A stretch of 55,834 nt of DNA from the NCBI GenBank assembly GCA_028282195.1, contig JANQII010000076.1, positions 1 to 55,834 on the forward strand. The letters are read 5' to 3'. Source of the DNA: Prolixibacteraceae bacterium. Its GTDB lineage: Bacteria > Bacteroidota > Bacteroidia > Bacteroidales > Prolixibacteraceae. Under the pieces are notes generated by a model. That model was not told the DNA's origin and made no database searches. It saw only the letters and a program-made list of their open reading frames with translations. The stretch's first letter is position 1, and each line of letters begins with the position of its first letter. This document shows positions 35,617 through 45,278 of this stretch, piece after piece. The position numbers and the translations under genes were made by a program.

Positions 35617-38099
35617 AAGCTTCAACTCTTGAAAGTAAATTTCCTTTACTTTCGGTTGAACAGGGCTGTATCCTAAGCAAAGATGCTGATATTACCATAG
35701 CATTTCAGGTGTCGCTACCGGAACTGTTTACGCTTACTTCGGAAGAATATGAAACTATACACTCTGTTTGGAACAAAGCAATTAAAATATTGCCCGATTA
35801 TTCCATCGTTCACAAGCAGGATTGGTACATCCAGGAAAACTACAAACCTGGAAATCAGAATAATGATCTAAGTTTTTTAAGCTCGTCTTTTGAAAGACAT
35901 TTTAATGAGCGTCCATACCTGGACCACACCTGCTACCTTTTCCTTACAAAAACAACAAAAGAGAGGAGCAGGCAACGGAGTAACTTTAATTCACTGAGCC
36001 GTGGCTTCATCCTTCCCAAAGAGATAAAAGATAAGGAAACGGTTATCCGGTTTGTGGAGGCAGTGAACCAGTTTGAGCAAATCATAAATGACAGTGAATT
36101 TATTCGGCTCACCCGTTTATCGACAGATGAAATTGTCGGGACAGGTAACAATCCGGGGATCGTGGAAAAGTATTTTTCACTCTCCCAAGAACATACCACC
36201 AGTTTGCAGGATATCACCCTTGACCCGGGAAAAATGAAAATTGGGGATAATACCTTGGTCCTTCATACCCTTTCAGATTTGGATGACCTGCCTCCTAAAG
36301 TAGACACCGAAAGCCGGTACGAAAAACTATCGACAGACAAGAGCAGCTGCCTGCTTTCTTATGCTGCACCAGTGGGTTTGTTGTTGTCCTGTAACCACAT
36401 TTACAACCAGTACATTTTTATTGATAACCATACGGCTAACCTAGTCCGTTTTGAAAAGATGGCACGGAACATGCACTCGCTTTCGAGGTACAGCCGTGCC
36501 AACCAGGTTAATAAACAGTGGTTGGAGGAGTACCTGAATGAAGCACATAGCAGGGGTTTAATTTCTGTACGTACGCATTGTAACGTTTTTGCTTGGAGCG
36601 ACAAAGATAAGGAGCTCCGTCAGATAAAAAACGATGTGGGTTCCGGACTGGCGATTATGGAATGTAAGCCGCGATACAATACTGTGGATACCCCTGCCCT
36701 CTTTTGGGCAGGTATCCCTGGAAATGCGGCTGACTTTCCTTCTGAGGAATCATTTTATACGTTTACCGAACAAGCCTTATGCTTTTTTGCCGGAGAAACC
36801 AATTACAAGAGTTCATTGTCCCCCATAGGTATTAAAATGGTTGACCGTTTAACTGGAAAACCTTTACATCTTGACATCTCCGATTTGCCCATGAAAAAAG
36901 GGGTTACTACCAACCGGAACAAGTTTATCCTTGGCCCGTCCGGAAGTGGAAAATCCTTTTTCACCAACCACATGGTCCGCCAATATTATGAGCAGGGTGC
37001 CCATGTGCTTTTGGTTGATACCGGAAACAGCTATCAGGGGCTTTGTGATTTAATCCATTATAAAACTAAAGGTGAAGATGGGGTTTATTTTACCTACACA
37101 GAGGAGGATCCGATTGCATTTAATCCATTTTATACCGAAGACGGTGTGTTCGACATTGAAAAAAGGGAGAGCATAAAAACGCTTATCCTTACCCTCTGGA
37201 AAAGTGAGGACGAGTCAGCAACGCGCTCGGAGGAGGTAGCATTGTCGAATGCAGTTAATCTGTATATCGAACATTTAAAATCGGATGGTAGTGTGACTCC
37301 GTCTTTCAATACCTTTTATGAGTTTGTTCGTGATACCTACACAAAAATTCTTACCACAAAAAAGGTGCGTGAAAAAGATTTTGATGTGGCAAACTTCCTG
37401 AATGTCCTTGAACCTTATTATCGTGGAGGGGAATACGATTACCTCCTGAATTCAGACAAGCAGATGGATTTGCTCAATAAACGATTTATTGTTTTCGAGC
37501 TGGATAATATTAAGGATAACAAAGTGCTTTTCCCAATTGTGACCATCATCATCATGGAATCCTTTATCAATAAAATGAGGCGTTTGCAGGGTACCCGGAA
37601 GATGATATTAGTGGAAGAAGCCTGGAAGGCCATTGCCAAGGAAGGAATGGCCGAGTATATCAAATACCTTTTCAAAACCGTTCGGAAGTATTTTGGTGAG
37701 GCCATCGTCGTCACACAGGAGGTGGATGATATTATTGCTTCTGAAATTGTAAAGGAAAGTATCATCAATAACTCTGATTGTAAAATCCTGCTGGACCAAC
37801 GCAAGTACATGAACAAATTTGGTTCCATCCAGGAACTGCTTGGACTTACCGAAAAAGAAAAATCACAGGTTCTTTCCATCAATCTTGCCAACCATCCCCA
37901 GAGAAAATACAAAGAGGTTTGGATTGGCCTTGGCGGTGTTCAATCTGCGGTTTATGCAACAGAAGTTTCTTTGGAGGAATATTACACCTACACTACCGAA
38001 GAAACTGAAAAACTTGAACTTTCCCGACTAACAAAACAATTGGACGGGAATATTGAACTGGCCATTAAACAACTGGCCGCAAGTAAGCGAAATGCTTGA
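35601..38099 (+). CDS. traG: TraG, VirB4-family transfer ATPase
   Basis: An 832-residue protein from the ATG at 35601, which has AGGAG six bases upstream; the frame is open further up but overlaps traF. KFILGPSGSGKSFFTNH near 441-455 is Walker A, LLVDTGNSYQGL follows near 475, and KMILVEEAWKAIAKEG near 667 is Walker B. VTQEVDDIIAS and LLDQRKYMNKFG are typical of the VirB4/TraG family of Bacteroidota. It powers assembly of the type IV secretion channel. The length is normal. Confidence 0.92.
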   Translation: MRNTLKASTLESKFPLLSVEQGCILSKDADITIAFQVSLPELFTLTSEEYETIHSVWNKAIKILPDYSIVHKQDWYIQENYKPGNQNNDLSFLSSSFERHFNERPYLDHTCYLFLTKTTKERSRQRSNFNSLSRGFILPKEIKDKETVIRFVEAVNQFEQIINDSEFIRLTRLSTDEIVGTGNNPGIVEKYFSLSQEHTTSLQDITLDPGKMKIGDNTLVLHTLSDLDDLPPKVDTESRYEKLSTDKSSCLLSYAAPVGLLLSCNHIYNQYIFIDNHTANLVRFEKMARNMHSLSRYSRANQVNKQWLEEYLNEAHSRGLISVRTHCNVFAWSDKDKELRQIKNDVGSGLAIMECKPRYNTVDTPALFWAGIPGNAADFPSEESFYTFTEQALCFFAGETNYKSSLSPIGIKMVDRLTGKPLHLDISDLPMKKGVTTNRNKFILGPSGSGKSFFTNHMVRQYYEQGAHVLLVDTGNSYQGLCDLIHYKTKGEDGVYFTYTEEDPIAFNPFYTEDGVFDIEKRESIKTLILTLWKSEDESATRSEEVALSNAVNLYIEHLKSDGSVTPSFNTFYEFVRDTYTKILTTKKVREKDFDVANFLNVLEPYYRGGEYDYLLNSDKQMDLLNKRFIVFELDNIKDNKVLFPIVTIIIMESFINKMRRLQGTRKMILVEEAWKAIAKEGMAEYIKYLFKTVRKYFGEAIVVTQEVDDIIASEIVKESIINNSDCKILLDQRKYMNKFGSIQELLGLTEKEKSQVLSINLANHPQRKYKEVWIGLGGVQSAVYATEVSLEEYYTYTTEETEKLELSRLTKQLDGNIELAIKQLAASKRNA

Positions 38100-38126
38100 T
38101 CCATTAATATTTAAAATTATTAATCC

Positions 38127-38756
38127 ATGAAAACAAAATTATTTATTGCCAGCCTTTTTATTATGCTGGGCACGTTCAACCTAAAAGCACAGTTTGTTGT
38201 GACCGACCCTGTAAACCTGGCACAAAGCATTGTTAATTCAGCCAACGAAATCGTGCAAACTTCAAGTACCGTTTCCAGTGTGATCAAAAACTTTGAGGAA
38301 GTAAAAAAAGTGTATGAGCAGGGCAAAAAATATTATGATGCACTGAAGGCAGTGAACGACCTTGTAAAAGATGCCCGAAGGGTACAGCAAACCATTTTAA
38401 TGGTGGGCGAAATTTCCGATATCTATATCAACGCTTACCAGCGTATGTTGCAGGATGACAATTATACTTTGGAAGAGCTCGGGGCAATTGCTTTTGGCTA
38501 TTCAAAGCTATTGGAAGAAAGTGCCGGGTTGCTTCTTGACCTCAAAGGGATAGTCAATGTAAGTACCCTTTCCCTAAATGACAAAGAACGGATGGATGTT
38601 ATTGACCGGGTGTATAATTCAGTAAAACGGTACCGTAACCTGGTTAGTTATTATACCAATAAAAACATTGCTGTTTCTTATTTGAGGGCACAGAAAAAGG
38701 GTGATTCAGAACGCATCTTGGCATTATATGGAAATACAAACGAAAAGTATTGGTAA
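38127..38756 (+). CDS. traI: TraI, DUF4141 protein
   Basis: A 209-residue secreted or periplasmic protein. The signal peptide is clear: KTKLFIASLFIMLGTFNLKAQ. The rest is helical, with VTDPVNLAQSIVNSANEIVQT near 25 and LVKDARRVQQTILMVGEISDIY, the DUF4141 hallmark. It is VirB5-like in position. Its stop overlaps the traJ start (TAATG at 38754-38758). Confidence 0.88.
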   Translation: MKTKLFIASLFIMLGTFNLKAQFVVTDPVNLAQSIVNSANEIVQTSSTVSSVIKNFEEVKKVYEQGKKYYDALKAVNDLVKDARRVQQTILMVGEISDIYINAYQRMLQDDNYTLEELGAIAFGYSKLLEESAGLLLDLKGIVNVSTLSLNDKERMDVIDRVYNSVKRYRNLVSYYTNKNIAVSYLRAQKKGDSERILALYGNTNEKYW

Positions 38757-39754
38757 TGGATTTTAGCAATTTACACCAAATCCTTCGTACCCTCTATCTG
38801 GAAATGATGCCGTTGTGCAGTGACATGACAGGGGTTGCCAAAGGAATAGCCAGTCTGGGGGCACTTATTTATGTTGCTTCCCGTGTTTGGCAGTCATTAG
38901 CCAGAACTGAACCCATTGACGTTTATCCACTTTTACGCCCTTTCGCTATTGGTTTATGCATTATGTTTTTCCCATCGTTTGTCCTGGAAACCATAAATAT
39001 GGTTCTAAGCCCCGTGGTTAAAGGAACTAACCAGATATTGGAAACCCAAACCTTTGACATGGAAAAATACCGGGACCTGAAAGAGGAGTTGGAATACGAG
39101 GCAATGAAGCGGAACCCGGAAACAGCCTATTTAGTCAGTAACGAAGAGTTTGACCGACAGTTGGAAGAGTTGGGATGGAGCCCTTCTGACCTTGCAACCA
39201 TGTCAGGGATGTACATTGAACGGAGTTTGTACAACATGAAAAAGAATATCCGTGATTTCTTTCGGGAAATCCTGGAATTGCTTTTTCAGGCAGCCGCATT
39301 GGTAATTGATACCATGCGCACTTTCTTTTTGATCGTATTGTCTATTCTCGGACCGATTGCTTTTGCCATCAGTATTTACGATGGCTTTCAATCGACCATG
39401 GTACAGTGGTTCTCACGTTATATTAGCGTTTACCTCTGGCTCCCTGTTTCTGATCTTTTCAGCTCCATCCTTGCGAGGATACAAGTATTGATGCTACAAA
39501 ACGACATTGACAAATTGCAGGCTGATCCTGGTTATTCAGTGGAAGCGTCCAATGGGGTTTACATCGTGTTTATGATCATTGGTATCATCGGGTATTTCAC
39601 GATCCCTACGGTTGCCGGATGGATAATTATGGCCGGGGGCATGGGCAATTACGGGAAAAATGTTACGTCCTCTGCTGGCAAAGCAGGTTCTGTAGCAGCA
39701 GGAATGGCCGGCGCATCGGCCGGAAATATTACCGGACAATTATTAAAAAAATAA
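38756..39754 (+). CDS. traJ: TraJ, VirB6-like multi-pass membrane protein
   Basis: A 332-residue protein from the ATG at 38756 (a TTG two codons up is unlikely to be used). Hydrophobic segments occur near 30-45, 60-80, 175-205, 225-245 and 270-300. The end is Gly/Ala-rich (SAGKAGSVAAGMAGASAG). FFREILELLFQAAALVIDTMRTFFLIVLSILGP holds the conserved core. It is the polytopic inner-membrane channel subunit of the transfer apparatus. Translation is coupled to traI. Confidence 0.9.
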   Translation: MDFSNLHQILRTLYLEMMPLCSDMTGVAKGIASLGALIYVASRVWQSLARTEPIDVYPLLRPFAIGLCIMFFPSFVLETINMVLSPVVKGTNQILETQTFDMEKYRDLKEELEYEAMKRNPETAYLVSNEEFDRQLEELGWSPSDLATMSGMYIERSLYNMKKNIRDFFREILELLFQAAALVIDTMRTFFLIVLSILGPIAFAISIYDGFQSTMVQWFSRYISVYLWLPVSDLFSSILARIQVLMLQNDIDKLQADPGYSVEASNGVYIVFMIIGIIGYFTIPTVAGWIIMAGGMGNYGKNVTSSAGKAGSVAAGMAGASAGNITGQLLKK

Positions 39755-39764
39755 ACAAGCAATT

Positions 39765-40388
39765 ATGGAATTTAAATCTTTAAAAAATATAGAAACGAGC
39801 TTTAGACAGATCCGTTTCTTTGGGATAATATTTATTGTTTTGTGCGCAGGGGTTACCGGATATTCGATTTTCAGTGCATACCGGTTTGCTGAAAAGCAAC
39901 GACAAAAAATCTATGTACTGGACAAAGGAAAATCGTTGATCCTCGCCCTTTCGCAGGACTTATCACAAAACCGTCCGGTAGAGGCACGGGAACATATCAA
40001 ACGTTTTCATGAACTGTTTTTTACGCTTTCTCCGGATAAAGATGCGATTGAGTCAAACATCAACCGGGCAATGTTCCTGGCAGATAAAACGGTTTACACC
40101 TACTACAAAGACCTGATCGAGAAAGGGTATTTTAACCGTGTAATTTCAGGGAACATCAATCAAACTTTACAAGTAGACAGTGTAGTGGTTGATTTTAAGG
40201 ATTATCCTTACTCTGCTTCCACTTACGCCAAACAGGTGATTATCCGTGAAAGCAATATCACCCAGCGGAGCCTGGTGACCCGTTGCAACCTTATTAATTC
40301 AGTACGGAGTGATAACAATCCCCATGGTTTTACCATGGAGAATTTTAAGGTACTGGAAAACAAAGACATTCAAACGGTAAAACGATAG
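39765..40388 (+). CDS. traK: TraK, VirB8-like protein
   Basis: A 207-residue bitopic protein. The N-terminus LKNIETSFRQIRFFGIIFIVLC leads into one membrane helix (about 17-40), then a periplasmic domain. FTLSPDKDAIESNINRAMFL and YKDLIEKGYFNRVISGN are standard TraK segments. It acts as an assembly factor for the channel. Spacing to traJ and traL is 10 and 4 bp. Confidence 0.9.
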   Translation: MEFKSLKNIETSFRQIRFFGIIFIVLCAGVTGYSIFSAYRFAEKQRQKIYVLDKGKSLILALSQDLSQNRPVEAREHIKRFHELFFTLSPDKDAIESNINRAMFLADKTVYTYYKDLIEKGYFNRVISGNINQTLQVDSVVVDFKDYPYSASTYAKQVIIRESNITQRSLVTRCNLINSVRSDNNPHGFTMENFKVLENKDIQTVKR

Positions 40389-40392
40389 TCTC

Positions 40393-40653
40393 ATGGGAAA
40401 GAACATTGCAAAGATCAACCACTCATTTGACCGTAAAATAAGGAATACCTGTGAACGGATACCACTCCAAAAAAGGAAGTTTATGGTCTTGGGCTTAGGT
40501 CTCTCATTTATTCTCCTTTTTTCTTTTATGGTTTGGGATACCTTTCATCCTGAAAGCGCTAAGGGGAAAATAAAGATTGAGCATATCACCCCGTTGGATT
40601 TATCACAAGACACTTTAGTAAACAAATTAAAAAAGTATTCATATGGAAAATAA
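40393..40653 (+). CDS. traL: TraL, DUF3989 protein
   Basis: An 86-residue protein with one membrane helix (FMVLGLGLSFILLFSFMVW, about 30-48) flanked by a basic N-terminus and a short polar tail. Its place between traK and traM and its layout match TraL of Bacteroidota elements. It overlaps traM by 11 bp. Confidence 0.82.
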   Translation: MGKNIAKINHSFDRKIRNTCERIPLQKRKFMVLGLGLSFILLFSFMVWDTFHPESAKGKIKIEHITPLDLSQDTLVNKLKKYSYGK

Positions 40654-41938
40654 GAATAGAAAAAACCTGAAAACGGAACAGAAGCAACAGCTGAAAAAGT
40701 ACGCTGTTTTTGCTTTGATGTTCCTGGTTTTTATTGGAAGTATGTGGCTTATTTTTAAGCCATCGGAAAAAAACCAGAAAGACAGTGGTAGTTTGGGGTT
40801 AAATACAGAGTTACCTATGCCACAGGAAAATGGGCTTATTCCTGATAAAATAAGTGCCTTTGAACAGGAGAAACTTTTTCAGACAGCACCGGTGCGTTCC
40901 TTGGAATCGTTTAGCTCTTTAATTGGAAAAGATGAACCTTCAAAAATTGATTTGTCATTTAAAGAAAATCAAAAAAAGGAACAAGGTGTGAAGCGGGCTT
41001 ATTCGGGGAGCAAACAACCACAAAGAGCAATTCAAAGCTCTGCAACGGCTTACAACAGGATTAACCAAACGCTTGGTAACTTTTATGAAAAAGCAACGGT
41101 AAAACCAAAAGATGAAAAACTCCAAAAAGAGATTGAAAATTTGAAGGCCCAGCTTGCCGAAATGCAAAAAACAAACAGTGTAGATGAGCAGCTCTTGTTA
41201 ATGGAAAAATCCTATCAGTTGGCTGCAAAGTACATGCCGGAACCATCCAAACAAAGCACGGCTGAAATCCCCGTTCCTAAAATTCCCTTGCCTGTTGAAA
41301 AACGAAACAAAACCATTTCAACTGAACAGGTCAGTGCCATCCATGAACAAATATCGTCTGCTTTGAAACAGGAAACTAGTGATCCTGCTTTTATTGAGCA
41401 GGTGGGGCAACCCCGGAATTATTCTTTTATCACTGCAGGGAAAAAGGAACTGCAAAAAGATAAGAATACAATTTGGGCTTGCGTAAATTCCAATCAGAAA
41501 TTAATTACCGGACAAAATGTAAAACTGCGTTTGCTTGAACCAATGGAAACAGGCGGATTCGAATTTCCAAAAAATTCGCTTATTACCGGAATTGCCCAAA
41601 TTCAGGGGGAGCGTTTGCTTATTTCGATCAATTCCCTGAAACATATGGGGAATATTATCCCGGTTCAACTCACAGTTTATGATACTGATGGGCAGGCAGG
41701 GCTGTTTATCCCCGGATCAATGGAGGTAAATGCCGTCAAAGAGCTTACAGCTTCCATGGGCAGGGATGCAGGGACAAGTATCAATATCTCACAAGGGACA
41801 ACTGCGGGGCAGCAACTGGCTGCCGATGCAGGGCGTGGTTTTATCCAGGGGGTTTCACAGTATATCTCAAAAAAAGTAAGGACCACAAAAGTCACCCTGA
41901 AAGCCGGGCACAGGTTATTGTTAATGCCCCGGGATTAA
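40643..41938 (+). CDS. traM: TraM, VirB10-like protein
   Basis: A 431-residue protein. One membrane helix near residues 14-31 is followed by a long, Pro/Lys/Gln-rich and partly coiled linker. The C-terminal domain contains LITGQNVKLRLLEPM, FEFPKNSLITGIAQIQGERLLISI and IIPVQLTVYDTDGQAGLFIPGS. These are hallmarks of the Bacteroidota TraM/VirB10 fold, which spans the periplasm between inner and outer membrane complexes. Intact. Confidence 0.9.
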   Translation: MENKNRKNLKTEQKQQLKKYAVFALMFLVFIGSMWLIFKPSEKNQKDSGSLGLNTELPMPQENGLIPDKISAFEQEKLFQTAPVRSLESFSSLIGKDEPSKIDLSFKENQKKEQGVKRAYSGSKQPQRAIQSSATAYNRINQTLGNFYEKATVKPKDEKLQKEIENLKAQLAEMQKTNSVDEQLLLMEKSYQLAAKYMPEPSKQSTAEIPVPKIPLPVEKRNKTISTEQVSAIHEQISSALKQETSDPAFIEQVGQPRNYSFITAGKKELQKDKNTIWACVNSNQKLITGQNVKLRLLEPMETGGFEFPKNSLITGIAQIQGERLLISINSLKHMGNIIPVQLTVYDTDGQAGLFIPGSMEVNAVKELTASMGRDAGTSINISQGTTAGQQLAADAGRGFIQGVSQYISKKVRTTKVTLKAGHRLLLMPRD

Positions 41939-41971
41939 GTTTTAAGCATTCACCACTAAAATCAAAAAAAA

Positions 41972-42871
41972 ATGAAACAGGTACTTTTCACAATCCTATT
42001 AATATTGACACTATCCCTTTCCCTTTTTGCACAGGACGCGCATACCAAGTTAATTGCAAAAGACCGGGTAATCCCTTCTTATTGTTTAGAGGTAACCTAC
42101 AACAAAACAGTCCACCTGATTTTTCCATCCGCTATATCATATATCGACCTGGGATCTTCCAATATCATTGCAGGTAAAGCTGATGGTGCTGAAAATGTGG
42201 TTAGGGTGAAAGCTGCAATAAAAGCTTTTAAAGAAGAAACCAACTTTTCGGTTATCACCAATGAAGGGAGTTTTTATTCTTTCATCGTTAACTATTCTGA
42301 AAAACCCAACAAACTGAATATTGAAATGAAGGATTTTATCCACGATGGGGAACGGGTCAACCGGCCTGATAATTCAATGGGGGTTTATCTTTCTGAACTG
42401 GGTGATGAATCGCCAAAAACTGTTCACCTTGCCATGGAGGAAATCTATCAATCCAACCGAAAAAAGGTGAAGCATGTAAAAAGCAAGAAGTTTGGCATTG
42501 AATACCTGCTCCGGGGGATATTCAGCCATAACGGGATATTGTACTTCCATACACAAATTGAAAACACAACCGATATCCCTTATGATATTGACTTTATCGT
42601 TTTTAAAATAGTCGATAAAAAAATTGCTAAACGGACAGCTATCCAGGAAACGGTCATTAAACCAGTCCGCGCTTATAACTACATGACCTGTGTTTCCGGG
42701 AAAACTTCAGAATATACTGTATTTGCATTTAAAAAATTTACGGTTCCCGATAAAAAACAGTTGATTGTCGAACTCTTTGAAAAAAATGGCGGGAGACACC
42801 AGCGTTTTGTGGTCAAAAACAGTGATTTAACAAAAGCAAGGAATATAGGTAATTTGAAAGTCAGAGAGTAA
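41972..42871 (+). CDS. traN: TraN, DUF4138 VirB9-like protein
   Basis: A 299-residue periplasmic protein with a signal peptide (KQVLFTILLILTLSLSLFAQ). YNKTVHLIFPSAISYIDLGS near 45 is the diagnostic DUF4138/TraN segment, followed by VVRVKAAI and EGSFYSFIVNYSEKP. It is the VirB9-like outer-complex subunit. It is the last gene of the tra operon: a strong terminator follows, and traO, traP and traQ are absent. Confidence 0.9.
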   Translation: MKQVLFTILLILTLSLSLFAQDAHTKLIAKDRVIPSYCLEVTYNKTVHLIFPSAISYIDLGSSNIIAGKADGAENVVRVKAAIKAFKEETNFSVITNEGSFYSFIVNYSEKPNKLNIEMKDFIHDGERVNRPDNSMGVYLSELGDESPKTVHLAMEEIYQSNRKKVKHVKSKKFGIEYLLRGIFSHNGILYFHTQIENTTDIPYDIDFIVFKIVDKKIAKRTAIQETVIKPVRAYNYMTCVSGKTSEYTVFAFKKFTVPDKKQLIVELFEKNGGRHQRFVVKNSDLTKARNIGNLKVRE

Positions 42872-42876
42872 CCCCC

Positions 42877-42920
42877 AAACAAACAGGGGCTATCCGACGC
42901 CGGATAACTCCTGTTTGTTT
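42877..42920. terminator. strong bidirectional terminator after traN
   Basis: AAACAAACAGG (42877-42887) pairs perfectly with CCTGTTTGTTT (42910-42920). An inner stem, TATCCG (42891-42896) with CGGATA (42901-42906), extends it. It separates the convergent traN and radC-like genes and can serve both. Confidence 0.88.
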
Positions 42921-42932
42921 CAAATAACGAAA

Positions 42933-43397
42933 CTATATAAGCCCGTCATCTGCAAAACTCAAATACCCTTCATCGGTTATGATAATATGGTCCAAAAGGC
43001 TTAAATCAAGTATTTTACATGCATTTTTAAGTTTTTCGGTTATTTTAATGTCTTCCGCACTGGCTTTGAGATTACCTCCCGGATGGTTGTGCATCATTAT
43101 AAGTCCCGATGCATTTGTTTTTAAGGCAGTTTGAAGGATTATTTTTACATCAACTACGGTTCCTGCAATCCCACCTTTGGAAATACATGAAATACCAAGG
43201 ACTTTATTGGAACGGTTAAGGAGCATAACATAAAACTCTTCGTGATGTTGCATGCAATCCTTAAATACAGGGTTTAGGATTTTTGCTGCATCTTTTGAGC
43301 TGGCAACCTGTGCCCTTTCAGAAGCTTTAACTTTATCAGTGTATGATACTTTAATCTCGGAAACCTGGAAATAATCAATTTTCATAACAGTAAGCAT
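42933..43397 (-). CDS. RadC-like JAB/MPN-domain protein
   Basis: A 154-residue protein. HEEFYVMLLNRSNKVLGISCISKGG and MMHNHPGGNLKASAEDIKIT give the JAB1/MPN metalloprotease-like motif (HxH...S..D), with the Glu at HEE. LLDHIIITDEGYLSFAD is the usual end. Short RadC-like proteins without the N-terminal HhH part are common on Bacteroidota mobile elements; their role is unknown and the DNA-repair label is historical. A second start at 43385 is possible. Confidence 0.85.
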   Translation of the reverse strand: MLTVMKIDYFQVSEIKVSYTDKVKASERAQVASSKDAAKILNPVFKDCMQHHEEFYVMLLNRSNKVLGISCISKGGIAGTVVDVKIILQTALKTNASGLIMMHNHPGGNLKASAEDIKITEKLKNACKILDLSLLDHIIITDEGYLSFADDGLI

Positions 43398-43765
43398 TAA
43401 ATGATTTAATAATAATTTTATTGCTTACCGTCCCACAGGAAACTATGGACTTCATGCAAGGTTTTGGCGGGGAACACGCTTTTTTATTTACCTAATAAAA
43501 AAGGAAGGTTATTTGCCAAACCCGAAGGGCATGACCTTGCTGATTGTCCATGGTCGTCCTGTACCTTTGCCAGTAAAATTGAAGGAAAAACCCAACTGGA
43601 TTTTAAGGGTCACTTATTACAATTTCCTGCTTATTAAACCTTGGGGCTTTATTTACCCTCTTTTAAACTGCATTGAATGGACGAGAATCTGACCTGCGGT
43701 TTTTTGCTTCCGTTAGATTTACATCTGGAATTATTAAACTTAAAAATGTTTAATAAAGAGACTCC
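43398..43765. other. unassigned region between radC-like gene and IS110
   Basis: No gene with a start codon is convincing. Two overlapping plus-strand frames are unusually long for chance. One is open from about 43396 to 43696, about 95 codons without a suitable start. The other ends at a TAA near 43656 and contains AGNTLFYLPNKKGRLFAKPEG. I recognise neither. This could be the remains of a gene disrupted by the IS110 insertion or lost from the traO-traQ segment. Confidence 0.4.
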
Positions 43766-43920
43766 ATATGCTGCGTAAACTTTGTTTTTGCTTTAGAAAA
43801 AATCTATAAAAAGTATTAAGGACAGCATATTTTTTTGAGTTAAAGCCAGAGAGTATATCGGGTAAAACCCATTATTACGGTAATAGCCACTCAATCGGGA
43901 GCCTCATAAATTTAGTTAAT
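43766..43920 (+). ncRNA. candidate IS110 left-end bridge RNA region
   Basis: The non-coding stretch directly upstream of the IS110 recombinase is rich in stem-loops. ATATGCTG (43766-43773) pairs with CAGCATAT (43823-43830). GGG/CCC around TAAAA (about 43860-43870) and ATTA/TAAT around CGG (about 43873-43885) follow. IS110-group elements encode a guide (bridge) RNA in exactly this left-end position. I have not identified the target- and donor-binding loops. Confidence 0.45.
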
Positions 43921-44913
43921 ATGGCACTAATTTATGGAATTGATTTGTCTCAGAAAAAGTTTGATGTAAGTTTCCTAGGGGAGAATAATAAAAACGTACA
44001 TAAAGTGATAACGAATAATTTAAAAGGAATATGTCGTTTTTTAGATAATTTACCATCAGGAGCTTTGTTGTGTGCAGAGCATACTGGAGTTTATGGAGAG
44101 TTATTGATATTTCTGTGTAATTGCCTCAATGTTCCTATTGCATTGGCTACAGGTTACCAAATACGTCATAGTTTAGGACTTCAGAAGGGAAAGTCGGATA
44201 AAATCGATGCAATGAGAATTAGAGAGTATGGCGAGCGTTTTGGAGATAAACTCACAGTACTGAAATATCCCAATGAGGAACTAAAGGAGCTTAAAGAATT
44301 ATTTAGATTAAGAGGGCAATTAGTTAAAGAAAGAAAAATGCTAACTACACATGAGAAGCGTCACTTACATACTCCATTTAACTCAATCAAAGGGCATCAG
44401 GTTTCAGCTCGTGTTGTTGAGTGTTTATCTTAAACAATTAAAGAACTAGAGCAAGAAATTTGGGTTATTATTGATGCAAATATTGACTTAAGAGTGAATT
44501 ACCAATTGATAACAGATATTATTGGAATAGGGAAAGTTACGGCATGTGAATTAATTATTAAGACGGATAATTTCACTACAATAAACACAGCCAGGAAGGC
44601 CTCATCTTATGCAGGAGTATGTCCATTCCCAAATTCGAGTGGTAAGATGGCTGGTAAGTCAAGAGTAAGCCATATGGCCGATAAGGAACTGAAATCATTA
44701 TTATATATGTGTGCAGTTTCAGCAGTTAGGTTAAATCCTGAATATCGCCTGTATGCAGAGAGAAAAAAGTTAGAAGGCAAACCTTATTATCTCATTATGA
44801 ATAATATTTCAAATAAATTATTAAGAACAATTTATAGTATCATAAAATCAGGGAAACGATACCAAATAGGATATATAACCGAGGATCCTCGATTGAATGA
44901 AAATGTGGCATAA
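43921..44913 (+). pseudogene. IS110-family recombinase with one internal stop
   Basis: One continuous frame of 330 codons interrupted only by TAA at 44431-44433 (codon 171). The N-terminal RuvC-like DEDD domain has YGIDLSQ (Asp8), CAEHTGVYGE (Glu53) and KSDKIDA (Asp93, Asp96). The C-terminal transposase_20 domain has LITDIIGIGKVTACELI, SYAGVCPFPNSSGK and RVSHMADKELKSLLYM. The latter carries the expected catalytic Ser region. No other defect is visible, so the lesion looks recent. The element carries no terminal inverted repeats, as usual for the family. It lies between the radC-like gene and a minus-strand operon. Confidence 0.85.
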
Positions 44914-44968
44914 ATATTTGCTTATGTCAGAGTATACTTTTTCACCGCTCGGGCTCATGGAAAAAGGA

Positions 44969-44989
44969 GCAGGGCGAAAACCGCCCTGC
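44969..44989 (-). terminator. terminator of the 45.0-46.0 kb operon
   Basis: GCAGGGCG (44969-44976) pairs with CGCCCTGC (44982-44989) around a 5-base loop. On the minus strand it is followed by TCCTTTTT. It ends the three-gene minus-strand operon. Confidence 0.8.
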
Positions 44990-45044
44990 ATTAAAATAAA
45001 GTTGGTAGTTGGTTAGGAACTGTTACCTGTTCAACTCTGTAACA

Positions 45045-45269
45045 TTAAAGAGTCAATAACCCAAAGAACATTGCCAGGGAAATACCGATTACCAGAACAA
45101 TTCCAAGGATCACAATAATCATATTCTTTGCAAATTCAACAAGGAACATAATTCCGACATAGGCTAAAAAACACCACCAAAAACTTAGTCCGGTTATATA
45201 AGATGCAAGGACAATAACGGCAATCCTGAAAATCCACCTGATCGGTAATTTGTTGAATAAATCTTTCAT
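45045..45269 (-). CDS. small membrane protein, unknown
   Basis: A 74-residue protein from the ATG at 45269 (an in-frame GTG two codons up is less likely). It has two to three hydrophobic helices (IFRIAVIVLASYITGLSFWW, FLAYVGIMFLVEF, MIIVILGIVLVIGISLAMFF) and a short basic N-terminus. I do not recognise the family. It is the last gene of a three-gene operon, 9 bp after its neighbour. Confidence 0.6.
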   Translation of the reverse strand: MKDLFNKLPIRWIFRIAVIVLASYITGLSFWWCFLAYVGIMFLVEFAKNMIIVILGIVLVIGISLAMFFGLLTL

Positions 45270-45278
45270 ATTCACAGA

